Shown: piece after piece, positions 14,375 through 21,998 of the stretch
Layout: each line of letters opens with the position of its first letter
Position numbering within the stretch: the first letter of the stretch is position 1
Origin: Craterilacuibacter sp. RT1T
Lineage (GTDB): Bacteria > Pseudomonadota > Gammaproteobacteria > Burkholderiales > Chromobacteriaceae
Length of the DNA stretch: 32,162 nucleotides
NCBI RefSeq assembly: GCF_023502145.1
Contig: NZ_JAMFLI010000017.1
Span: 1-32,162 of the forward strand
Reading direction: 5' to 3'
Translations under genes and position numbers: made by a program
The notes under the pieces: generated by a model
The model's input: the letters and a program-made list of their open reading frames with translations, nothing else
What the model was told of the DNA's origin: nothing
The model's database searches: none

Positions 14375-17158
14375 TCATGCTCCTTCTCGGTTGACTACCT
14401 GCTCCGGCGGCCGGCCCAACCAGCGCGCCACCTCCCCACTACTTGCCAGCGCCCGCACCACGCGCTCGCCGCAAATCAGCCCCAGCTTGCGGTAGCTCTC
14501 CCATTGCTGGTCGTCGAAGAACTGGTCGACGGTGGTCTGCTGCGGAAAGGCGGGGTTCAGCGCGGCGTAGTGCGCCACGTCGACCGGCACGCCGGCCGGC
14601 ACCCGCGGCTTGACCAGCACGATGTGGCAGACGGGGGCGGACTCACCGGCAGGGCGCACCCTGAGCAGGACCGCGCACGCGTCGTCGTCCGGCGGGCTGG
14701 CCTGCCCGGCACGCCGCGCCAGCTCCGCCTGCCGCAACTGTTGCGGGCTGGCGAAGACCCTGCGTGCAGCGGCAGGCTGCAGGACGGCCATCGCCTCCTC
14801 GTCCACTTCGATTTCCAGCGCAAAGTCGACGCGCGCCAGGCGCACCAGGTTGGCCAGGTCTTCAAACTGGTAGTCCGGATCTGCACCACAGTCGCAGGCG
14901 ATGATCAGCCGCACGTCGCGGCCGGGACGCAGCAGTTCGTAAATACCCAGATTCTCGAAGTGGCCGCCGTCGGACAGGTATTGCCAGTTTCCGTGGCTGC
15001 CATGGAAATGGCCCCGCCACTCGTTGGCCAGCAAGGTGAACGTCGGCAAGCAAGTCGTCCAAGGCGGCTCCTTGCCCTGGTCCTTGAGGCGTAACCAGCT
15101 CCCCAGCCGGATATTGGCCATTCCGCATAACCAGGACAGGCCGGGAGAGGTCAGGCGGCCGATACCGGTGCTGAACGCGGCACCGGACAGTGCCGTCCAG
15201 TAGCCGACTTCGGCGGGCGCCTTTTCAAACCGGCAAGGCTGCCCCTCGAGCAGGAAAGGCTGCTCAAGTGCGGGGCGCACACACAAGGGCTTCCCCTTGC
15301 GGTCGAGTTGCACCAGCCGCTCGCCCGGGCCGACAGTCTGATTGAGGGTGACGTTGATCAGGTGCAGCGGCGCACCCTGTGTACGCAGGCACGCGTCGAA
15401 GTTCAGGTCATCACCCGCTATCGGCTCGGCGCTGCTGTAAGCGGCAGCATCCTGACTCTGGAACCGCACACGGTTGGTTGCGCCAAGATAAGCACGCACC
15501 AGTCGCCGCTCGTAGAAGGGACGCAGCGACGTCAGGTCCAGCCAGCCCCGCCAGTAACCAAACCCGACCGTCAGCAGCATGGCCCCGACCAGCAACCAAG
15601 GCTCACTGCCTGACAGGCGCGCCAGCGTCCACTGGACAAACAGCGACCACAAGGCAAGCCACAACAACCCGGTCAGCAAGGCGCCGACACCCGCCAGCGC
15701 CGGTAGCGGCAGGCGGGCCAGCCAGCCGCCGGCGCTTTTTTCATCGAACAGCACCGCCAGCTTGCGCACCAGCGCGATGGCCGAGGCGAGTAATGCACCG
15801 ATCGACGCAAGCGTCAGCGGCTGTTCGTCTTGCAGATGCAGGTGCAGGCCACGGCCGATGGAGTCACCCAGCGCCAAGACAAGGACCCCAACCAGACAAA
15901 CCAAAGAGAGTTGCAGGGCGCGAGTTAGCTCGACCCGCAGGGTCGCGTCGCTCTCTTGAGAAAAGTGTTTTTTTTGCCTGCTGATGCGATTTTTAACTTG
16001 CCGATAGGCCTTTACCCAAGCCCACCAACGCTGCGCCAGCATGGAGACCACGATCACGCCCAAAACCGCGGCGCCAACTGTACCTAAACGCTGTAGTAGA
16101 GCAGGCAGCTCGCCCTTGGCTAACGGAGGGACAACCCTGATCAATAGCACCAGCAACACCAGCGATACCACGATCTCGAACCCTCGCGGCAACTGCGCCA
16201 GCCAGTATGCAAGCACGGCAGGCAGCACCCACGCGAGAACGATCAGCGCCGCCAGAGCCCACCAGGGGCTCAGCGGCAACGGCACTGCGGACGCAGGACA
16301 AGCGGGGCCGATCACCCATACGTGCAACCTGCCCGGCCACCAGGCGTCAGGCACGACCATCAATTGCTGAGAACACAGCACAGGTTCAGCCATCGGCCAT
16401 ACGCCAGGGAGACGCTCCGTCAGCCACGCGCCTGCAAGCGCGGCAAGGGAAAACAGCACGACAATCGCGCAGCCGACGGCAAAGTGCACCGTCAGCACAC
16501 CACGCAAGGCGACTGCGAAGCCATACGCCGCATCGCCGGCGCCGCCGGGCGTCAGGTAACGACCGTTATCCCGCAGCCAGGCAAGCGGCATCCGCAAGCC
16601 CGGCGGCTTTTCTGACTCCTCACTGAGGCCTCTGATACGGCGGCTGGGACTCAGCCGCGAGGGTGGCTCGATACGCAACACGCGATACGCAAGACGAGCG
16701 GCCTCCTGAGAATCCGGCTTTTTGTCATGCTTGTTAGTTGCCAGCGGGGAGACCGACTGGTTGTCAGGCGTCTTCCGGAAGCGGCCGGGCACAAACAGGC
16801 TGCACAGGAAAGCGCCCAAATAGCCGCCGCCGCTGACCGTCGACAGGTAGTCGAAACGCGCGAGCCAGGAGTGCTCCGGCTGCTGGTCATCGCCTTGCCG
16901 GGTGCTGCTAGTGTCGGCCGGCGGGTCGCTCACCGGCTGGCCGTCGAGGCCATTGCGCGCCAGCGCCTGCACCACCCCCAGCGAAAAGGTCGCGCTGCGG
17001 ATGCCACCGCCGGAAAGCGCCAGTGCGTAGCGCGCAACTTTCAGATCCGGCCAGCCCAGACATTCACGGCGCGCGCCTATCCGCTGGCTTTCCTGCGCCT
17101 GCGCGTTCTTGTCGAGTGCGCGATCCTTGCTGTTCTGTCGCTTTTCAGCGCCCGTCAT
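14375..17158 (-). CDS. Very large patatin-like phospholipase with a central membrane region
   Basis: About 927 residues from the ATG at 17158; a TTG at 17212 would extend it by 18. The oxyanion-hole motif is LSGGGIRSATFSLG (about 49-62). The nucleophile is serine about 109 in YLSTVSGGGYLG, and the dyad aspartate is at about 730 in LSDGGHFENLGIYELLRPG. So the patatin motifs are present but separated by some 620 residues. That insert holds roughly eight hydrophobic segments between residues about 230 and 560, for example FAVGCAIVVLFSLAALAGAW, ALIVLAWVLPAVLAYWL and VVSLVLLVLLIRVV. It would be a membrane-anchored acyl hydrolase. It is coupled to the CHAP hydrolase downstream and preceded by a lipoprotein. 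Substrate and cellular target are unknown. Confidence 0.85.
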   Translation of the reverse strand: MTGAEKRQNSKDRALDKNAQAQESQRIGARRECLGWPDLKVARYALALSGGGIRSATFSLGVVQALARNGLDGQPVSDPPADTSSTRQGDDQQPEHSWLARFDYLSTVSGGGYLGAFLCSLFVPGRFRKTPDNQSVSPLATNKHDKKPDSQEAARLAYRVLRIEPPSRLSPSRRIRGLSEESEKPPGLRMPLAWLRDNGRYLTPGGAGDAAYGFAVALRGVLTVHFAVGCAIVVLFSLAALAGAWLTERLPGVWPMAEPVLCSQQLMVVPDAWWPGRLHVWVIGPACPASAVPLPLSPWWALAALIVLAWVLPAVLAYWLAQLPRGFEIVVSLVLLVLLIRVVPPLAKGELPALLQRLGTVGAAVLGVIVVSMLAQRWWAWVKAYRQVKNRISRQKKHFSQESDATLRVELTRALQLSLVCLVGVLVLALGDSIGRGLHLHLQDEQPLTLASIGALLASAIALVRKLAVLFDEKSAGGWLARLPLPALAGVGALLTGLLWLALWSLFVQWTLARLSGSEPWLLVGAMLLTVGFGYWRGWLDLTSLRPFYERRLVRAYLGATNRVRFQSQDAAAYSSAEPIAGDDLNFDACLRTQGAPLHLINVTLNQTVGPGERLVQLDRKGKPLCVRPALEQPFLLEGQPCRFEKAPAEVGYWTALSGAAFSTGIGRLTSPGLSWLCGMANIRLGSWLRLKDQGKEPPWTTCLPTFTLLANEWRGHFHGSHGNWQYLSDGGHFENLGIYELLRPGRDVRLIIACDCGADPDYQFEDLANLVRLARVDFALEIEVDEEAMAVLQPAAARRVFASPQQLRQAELARRAGQASPPDDDACAVLLRVRPAGESAPVCHIVLVKPRVPAGVPVDVAHYAALNPAFPQQTTVDQFFDDQQWESYRKLGLICGERVVRALASSGEVARWLGRPPEQVVNREGA

Positions 17159-17344
17159 TGCAATGCCCGCCAGCCAAAACTTCTGCTTAGGCGAGCAACT
17201 GGCGTTAGGCAAGCCTTAATCCTACTTTCCGTAGGTGCTTGCCACTGTACACCGTGTGTCCAGTCATTTCGTCTACACGCATGGGCGACCGCGGCCTGCT
17301 TCCCGCGTATCGCTTAACGGGCGATGCCGCGCGCTAAACCATGA

Positions 17345-18208
17345 CTACTTTTTGCCACTTGCGTCCTGCGTAGCCCCCACAGAGGGAAGGTTCAGTATTT
17401 GGTCAATCGCGGCCTCAACCTTATCCCGGCGCGCTTCCCAATGCTTCACCGCCGGTTTGTCATTGCGGTCTGCCAACTTGAGGTTACGCTCGATGTCGTT
17501 CAGCTCAAGCTTCAAGCGCGCCAGACGCTGCTCGCTGGCAGGCTGGCTCCCCTCCTGCAGCGCCAGACGCAACCCGTCCATGAACGAGCACCTGGCGTGA
17601 AATACAGACACGTCATAAATACCCTGCGCCGCCGGGTAGTCTTTCACTTCTTTGCTGAAATGCGTCCAGATTGCCTGGGCATCGCTTTGACGGCTTTGCA
17701 CAATCTTGCCGTCGACCGCGGGTACCAGCATCTGCTTGTACACCACCTCGTTGAAGAGAGAGCGTTCGGAGTTTGCAAACAAGGCCAAGGCCGAAAAGAT
17801 GCTCTTGCTGGTCACCGGGTTGACCACGGCCGCCGTGCCGGCAAACAGGTTGGTCAAGGTCCCCAGCGTCGAGTTGATCACGGCGTCGTTGCCATAAATG
17901 CTGCGCCGGTGTTTGAGACAGGCTTCTTCGGACAACAGCATCAGGGTGGCAACCGCGCGGTTGCGCTCCAACTTGCATTCGCTGCTGCCATTCATCTCGG
18001 CCCCCTGCAGGCAAACCTCGCTCAGCAAGGGCGATTTCCCGCTTGTCAGCGCCCGGTGCATCTCTTCCAGGGCAGACTTGGACGCTCCATCCTGTCCGGT
18101 CAATATGGGCGGTGCCGAGTAACCGGCACTCCACCGCTCACTCCAACCCAGACTCTGGCAACCTGCCAGCACTAGGATGCTTAAGCCGCACAACACTCTC
18201 CAGTACAT
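17345..18208 (-). CDS. Lipoprotein of unknown function upstream of the patatin-like gene
   Basis: The start at 18208 gives a compact lipoprotein signal, MYWRVLCGLSILVLAGC, with lipobox LAGC, and 287 residues in all; an ATG at 18232 would add eight. The mature protein is largely helical. A stretch rich in A, T and V (LGTLTNLFAGTAAVVNPVT) occurs in the middle, and a charged coiled-coil-like C-terminal region (RLARLKLELNDIERNLKLADRN) near residues 230-255. I recognise no family. It lies 186 bases upstream of the patatin-like gene on the same strand. Lipid-anchored periplasmic proteins are frequent immunity partners of phospholipase effectors, so a protective role is possible, but only by context. 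Confidence 0.75.
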   Translation of the reverse strand: MYWRVLCGLSILVLAGCQSLGWSERWSAGYSAPPILTGQDGASKSALEEMHRALTSGKSPLLSEVCLQGAEMNGSSECKLERNRAVATLMLLSEEACLKHRRSIYGNDAVINSTLGTLTNLFAGTAAVVNPVTSKSIFSALALFANSERSLFNEVVYKQMLVPAVDGKIVQSRQSDAQAIWTHFSKEVKDYPAAQGIYDVSVFHARCSFMDGLRLALQEGSQPASEQRLARLKLELNDIERNLKLADRNDKPAVKHWEARRDKVEAAIDQILNLPSVGATQDASGKK

Positions 18209-18851
18209 GACATCTGCCCCGCAAAATGACATTTATCTAAGAGTATGTCGGGATCCATATAAGCGCCAGCCACATCATCGCCCCCGGCACCTCAGCCAGC
18301 ACCCGATCACACCCAGCTTTGTTGCACTCGCCATCCGGACGACACCGGAACAGGCGAGCAGGCTGGAAGACTATTTTGGCGTACCGGTCACACTGGAAGC
18401 GGCAGAAGACAGCATAGGCTTTGATTACAGCACGACATTGGAACCGTTTGCCGGCGCCAACCCCATGCTGCTAGCGCTGAACGAGCAAGCCATACGCAGT
18501 TACCTTGGCAAAATAGAACGCATGCGTTTTGCCGACCGAATACTGGAGCAAATCCGCAAGACCCTCCCGGAAGGCGAGCCACGACTGGGCGATATTGCCA
18601 TACGACTGGGCGTCTCGCAGCGCACCTTGCAGCGCAAACTCAGCCATGAACAGCAGTCGTTTCAAGGCTTGCTGGATCTTGCCCGGCGACAGCAGGCAGA
18701 AGATTTACTCCAACACAGTACCTTGCCCATCGTCGAGATAGGCTATCGTTTGGGCTTTTCCGACCCCAGTAATTTCTGCCGTGCCAGTAATCGCTGGTTT
18801 GGCTGTTCACCCAGCAGCCTGCGTGAACGCTGCCGTTTAATGGCTACCTAG
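18207..18851 (+). pseudogene. 5'-truncated AraC-family transcriptional regulator
   Basis: Residues from about 45 onward of this frame match the end of the arabinose-binding-like domain found in about 330-residue AraC-type regulators (FGVPVTLEAAEDSIGFDYSTTLEPFAGANP). The complete two-HTH DNA-binding domain follows (LGDIAIRLGVSQRTLQRKL ... IVEIGYRLGFSDPSNFCRASNRWFG). Most of the N-terminal ligand domain, about 130 residues, is missing. The sequence before about 18300 encodes nothing family-like and instead overlaps the divergent lipoprotein start. No ribosome-binding site supports the ATG at 18207. It is therefore probably a remnant, although a DNA-binding fragment could still be made. Its end overlaps the TauE/SafE gene by 8 bases, convergently. 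Confidence 0.7.
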
Positions 18852-19587
18852 CGCGCCAGAAAAATACCGCGCTAAGCACAAAGCCCAGCAGCACGACGCC
18901 GCCCCTAAGCCAGGCTGGCGGAATGCGGCGGGCCAGATGCACGCCGCCCAGACCGCCGGCGATGCTGCCGGCCAGCATCACACCGCCAGACACCCAATCC
19001 ACCAAGTCGGCCAACACAAAGGCGGTCACCCCCGCCCCGGCGATCAATACCGACAGGCCGTTTTTCAGTGCATTGAGCCGCAGCAGGCTCTCGGGGAGCG
19101 CCAGCGCAAACAGCGCCAGCATCATTACCCCCATGCCGCCGCCAAAAAACCCGCCATAAATGGCCACCACCAACTGGGCGCTCACCAGCAAGGGCAAGGG
19201 CCACGCCCCGCCAGCGGTGAGCGTGCTTAAGCGCCGCCCCTGCCAGAACATCAGCGTCGCCAGCAAAATCAGCCATGGCACCAAGTGCATAAAGAGCGCA
19301 TTGGACACCACGCTCACCAGCACGCCACCCAAGAGGCCGCCGGCCAGACTCGCGATGGCCAAGGGCAGTAGCGCACGCTGGCCACTCAGCTCGCGCCGCA
19401 TGGCCAGACTGGAGGCCACATAGCCCGGCCACTGCGCGACCGAGCTGGTGGCATTGGCCACAATGGGCGGCAGGCCGGCGGCGATGAGTGCCGGAAAGGT
19501 AATCAGCGTGCCGCCGCCGGCGACCGCGTTCAGCGCGCCGGCGACAAAGCCGGCACCGAACAGCATGCCACCCAGTTCCGGGCTCAT
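18844..19587 (-). CDS. TauE/SafE (TSUP) family membrane permease
   Basis: The 247-residue protein has about eight hydrophobic segments in two halves. It carries the family features: FGAGFVAGALNAVAGGGTLITFPALIAAGLPPIVANATSSVA near the N-terminus (given here in order: glycine-rich turn, then the P-x-x-ANAT segment), and the matching GGFFGGGMGVMMLALFAL repeat in the second half. TSUP proteins export sulfite, sulfoacetate or related organosulfur anions, or act on other small anions; the substrate is not readable. The ATG overlaps the stop of the threonine aldolase gene (ATGA), so the two are translationally coupled. Confidence 0.92.
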   Translation of the reverse strand: MSPELGGMLFGAGFVAGALNAVAGGGTLITFPALIAAGLPPIVANATSSVAQWPGYVASSLAMRRELSGQRALLPLAIASLAGGLLGGVLVSVVSNALFMHLVPWLILLATLMFWQGRRLSTLTAGGAWPLPLLVSAQLVVAIYGGFFGGGMGVMMLALFALALPESLLRLNALKNGLSVLIAGAGVTAFVLADLVDWVSGGVMLAGSIAGGLGGVHLARRIPPAWLRGGVVLLGFVLSAVFFWRAR

Positions 19588-20618
19588 TGCCCGCTCGTCA
19601 CATAGGCAGCGATCACATCGGCGATGCGTGCGACATCGGCGGCGCTAATCTGCCAGTGAGTGACGATGCGCATCAGGCCGTCTTCCGGTGGATTGGCTTT
19701 GATACCGGCAGCCAGCAAGGCGGCCATCAGGCCGTCCACGGCGATGGATGGCGCCAGCGCAAACCACACCATATTGATATGTACATCATCAAGATTCAGG
19801 CTGATGCCGTCTATCGCAGCCAGCCGCTCGGCCAGTGCGCGCGCGTTGGCGTGGTCTTCGGCCAGCCGCCCCGTCATCTCGCGCAAGGCGATAATGCCCG
19901 GCGCGGCAATCACGCCGGCCTGACGCATACCGCCGCCCATCAGCTTGCGGTTGCGCCGCGCACGGGCAATAAATTCGGCGCTGCCGGCCACCATTGAGCC
20001 GACCGGGGAAGCCAGCCCTTTGGATAAACAGCACATCACCGTATCGGCGTGCCGGGTCACCTCTTTGACGTCGCAGCCCAGATGCACGGCGGCGTTAAAG
20101 ATGCGCGCACCGTCCAGATGGACCGGCACGTCGTGACGACGGGCGATGGCGGCGGTTTCCGCCATCACCGCCAACGGGACCACGCGCCCGCTGGAATGGG
20201 CGTTTTCTACGCAGATCAGGCCGGTTTTCGGCCAGTGGATATCGCTGCCGACGCGAATGCGCTTGGCGATTTCGGCCGGATCCATCACCCCGCGGTCGCT
20301 GGCAACGGTGCGCAGCTGCACGCCGGCAATCACCGCAGCGCCGCCGGTCTCGTGCCAGACAATATGGCAGTCGTCGCCCAGAATCACTTCGTCGCCGCGC
20401 TGGCAGTGGGTCAACAGCGCCAGCTGGTTGCCGAAATTGCCGGTCGGCACAAACAAGGCGGCCTCCTTGCCCAGCATGGCGGCCGCCAATGTTTCCAGCT
20501 CGCTGACCGTCGGATCATCGCCATAGACATCATCGCCCACCACGGCATGAAACATGGCCTCGCGCATGGCAAGAGTCGGTTGGGTGACGGTGTCGCTGCG
20601 TACATCTAGCCATTGCAT
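19584..20618 (-). CDS. ltaE: Low-specificity L-threonine aldolase
   Basis: The 344-residue PLP enzyme has the aldolase family features: LDVRSDTVTQPTLAMREAM at the N-terminus, DVYGDDPTVSELE, FVPTGNFGNQLALL, and ENAHSSGRVVPL. VHLDGARIFNAA has the PLP-pyridine aspartate near 169, and the PLP lysine is at 200 in CLSKGLASPVGS. The enzyme splits threonine or allo-threonine to glycine and acetaldehyde. The start has an AAGGA site. It is the first gene of a two-gene unit with the TauE/SafE permease, joined by an ATGA overlap. A hairpin region precedes it. Confidence 0.94.
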   Translation of the reverse strand: MQWLDVRSDTVTQPTLAMREAMFHAVVGDDVYGDDPTVSELETLAAAMLGKEAALFVPTGNFGNQLALLTHCQRGDEVILGDDCHIVWHETGGAAVIAGVQLRTVASDRGVMDPAEIAKRIRVGSDIHWPKTGLICVENAHSSGRVVPLAVMAETAAIARRHDVPVHLDGARIFNAAVHLGCDVKEVTRHADTVMCCLSKGLASPVGSMVAGSAEFIARARRNRKLMGGGMRQAGVIAAPGIIALREMTGRLAEDHANARALAERLAAIDGISLNLDDVHINMVWFALAPSIAVDGLMAALLAAGIKANPPEDGLMRIVTHWQISAADVARIADVIAAYVTSGQ

Positions 20619-20642
20619 GGGTGGATCCTTGTCTGAAATGTC

Positions 20643-20666
20643 AAAACGGCAGCCCTCAGGCCGCCG
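20643..20666 (-). terminator. Second hairpin in the 75-residue-protein/ltaE spacer
   Basis: On the minus strand CGGCGGCC and GGCTGCCG form an 8-bp stem (one G-U) around TGAG, followed by TTTT. It starts 48 bases before the ltaE ATG. It could be a second terminator for the upstream small gene or an attenuator-like structure in the ltaE leader. Confidence 0.5.
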
Positions 20667-20671
20667 TTGCT

Positions 20672-20699
20672 AAATAAAATGCTCATCGGGCGGATGAGC
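20672..20699 (-). terminator. Rho-independent terminator of the 75-residue zinc-ribbon gene
   Basis: On the minus strand GCTCATC (20699-20693) pairs with GATGAGC (20687-20681) around CGCCC, followed by ATTTTATTT. It lies 38 bases after the small gene's stop codon. Confidence 0.75.
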
Positions 20700-20737
20700 C
20701 AATTGTGACACCAGCTATGTCATGCCGTCATCTATTG

Positions 20738-20965
20738 TCAGGCGCCATAGGCTTGACGGATCCCCTCGGCCTGACGAGTCGCCAGATTGATCGCCTCAAG
20801 GTCCAGGGTGATATTGGTCGCACACTGGGTGCACAGGATGTCTTCGTCCGGGGACAGTGACGTGAGATGGTGCGGATTTTCATGCCCGCACTTGCTGCAG
20901 ACAATTCTCAAAGTGGCGTTATTGCGCTTGTCAAAGTCGATATCGAACGACGGCTGCGGTTTCAT
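20738..20965 (-). CDS. Small zinc-ribbon-like protein
   Basis: The 75-residue protein has two CxxC pairs at residues 23/26 (IVCSKCGHEN) and 45/48 (LCTQCATN), spaced for a zinc ribbon. A short helical C-terminus follows (LEAINLATRQAEGIRQAYG). An excellent GGGAGG ribosome-binding site precedes the ATG, and the gene has its own downstream terminator, so it is probably real and expressed alone. I do not recognise a named family. It is divergent from tcdA. Confidence 0.8.
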   Translation of the reverse strand: MKPQPSFDIDFDKRNNATLRIVCSKCGHENPHHLTSLSPDEDILCTQCATNITLDLEAINLATRQAEGIRQAYGA

Positions 20966-21128
20966 GTGACCTCCCTCATACGGACAAAATCATGAGTCCG
21001 GCGGCAAATGCCGCGAACCTCTTCAAGGCTAGGCTACGCGGCAAACTCTTGCCATGAATCAGGCACTTGGCTGGCCGAGTCGCCGCCTTTGCCGTATCCT
21101 TCGCGCCTTTGCCCCTGCGGAGAAAACC

Positions 21129-21908
21129 ATGTACGACGCCGATCTTGAACGCCGCTTTGGCGGCATTGCCCGCCTGTACGGCGACGCCGCGCTGACGCAC
21201 TTTCAGGGCGCGCATGTCTGCGTAATCGGTGTCGGCGGCGTGGGTTCGTGGGCGGTGGAAGCACTGGCGCGTAGCGCCATCGGCAGGCTGACGCTGATCG
21301 ATCTGGATAATATCGCCGAATCCAACACCAACCGCCAGCTGCCGGCACTCGACCCCAACTACGGCATGGCCAAGGTCAGTGCGCTAGCGGCGCGCGTACG
21401 CGCCATCAACCCGGCCTGTGTGGTGCACGAGATCGAGGATTTCGTCACGGAAGAAAATATGGATGCGCTGCTGGGGCAAGGTTACGACTTTGTGATCGAC
21501 TGCATGGATGGCTTGAAGGTGAAAACCGCGATGGCCGCGTGGTGCGTCAAGCGACGCCAGCCTTTTGTGGTGTCCGGCGGCGCCGGCGGCCAGATGAACC
21601 CGACCCTGATCCGTCTGGCCGACCTGTCGGTCGTAACCTATGACCCACTGTTATCCAAGCTGCGCTACAACCTGAAAAAATTCCACGGCTTCAGCCGCGA
21701 ACCGGGCAAGAAGTTGCGCGTGCCTTGCGTCTACTCGACCGAGCAGCTGGTCTATCCCGAGGTAAAAAGCTGCGCTGCCGCCTCAAACAACGGCCCGCAG
21801 GGCCTGTCCTGCGCCGGCTTTGGCGCCAGCATGACGGTGACGGCCAGCTTCGGCATGGCCGCGGCCGCTTATGCACTGCGCGAGATGGCAAAAAAAGCCA
21901 AGAAGTAA
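21129..21908 (+). CDS. tcdA: tRNA threonylcarbamoyladenosine dehydratase TcdA (CsdL)
   Basis: The 259-residue protein from the ATG at 21129 has a GGAG site 7 bases before and the typical start YDADLERRFGGIARLYG. It is a ThiF/E1-like ATP-binding enzyme: the nucleotide motif GVGGVGS is at 34-40, then LIDLDNIAESNTNRQ with the conserved arginine at 69. FVVSGGAGGQMNPTLI and the C-terminal FGASMTVTASFGMAAA follow. TcdA cyclises t6A to ct6A at position 37 of ANN-decoding tRNAs. Its stop codon lies 6 bases before heptamer array 2, and it converges on oppF. Confidence 0.95.
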   Translation: MYDADLERRFGGIARLYGDAALTHFQGAHVCVIGVGGVGSWAVEALARSAIGRLTLIDLDNIAESNTNRQLPALDPNYGMAKVSALAARVRAINPACVVHEIEDFVTEENMDALLGQGYDFVIDCMDGLKVKTAMAAWCVKRRQPFVVSGGAGGQMNPTLIRLADLSVVTYDPLLSKLRYNLKKFHGFSREPGKKLRVPCVYSTEQLVYPEVKSCAAASNNGPQGLSCAGFGASMTVTASFGMAAAAYALREMAKKAKK

Positions 21909-21914
21909 AGTATT

Positions 21915-21998
21915 GGGAGTGGGGAGTGGGGAGTGCCCCCTACTCCCTACTCCCTACTCCCTACTCCCTACTCCCTACTCCCTACTCCCTACTCCCTA
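21915..21998. repeat. Heptanucleotide tandem array with inverted arm (array 2)
   Basis: Three copies of GGGAGTG (21915-21935), a CCCCC spacer, then eight exact copies of TACTCCC (21941-21996). The arms are nearly complementary, so the unit can fold into a hairpin, and the G-rich strand has GGG runs spaced by four bases. It fills the whole gap between convergent tcdA and oppF. The last repeat base run supplies the TAG stop of oppF. With no other terminator visible here, the array may end both transcripts. Architecture matches arrays 1 and 3. Confidence 0.95.

Noticed and set aside
21936-21998. CRISPR-like array
   Set aside because: The repeats are 7-base units directly abutting, with no spacers and no cas genes; they are simple tandem repeats.
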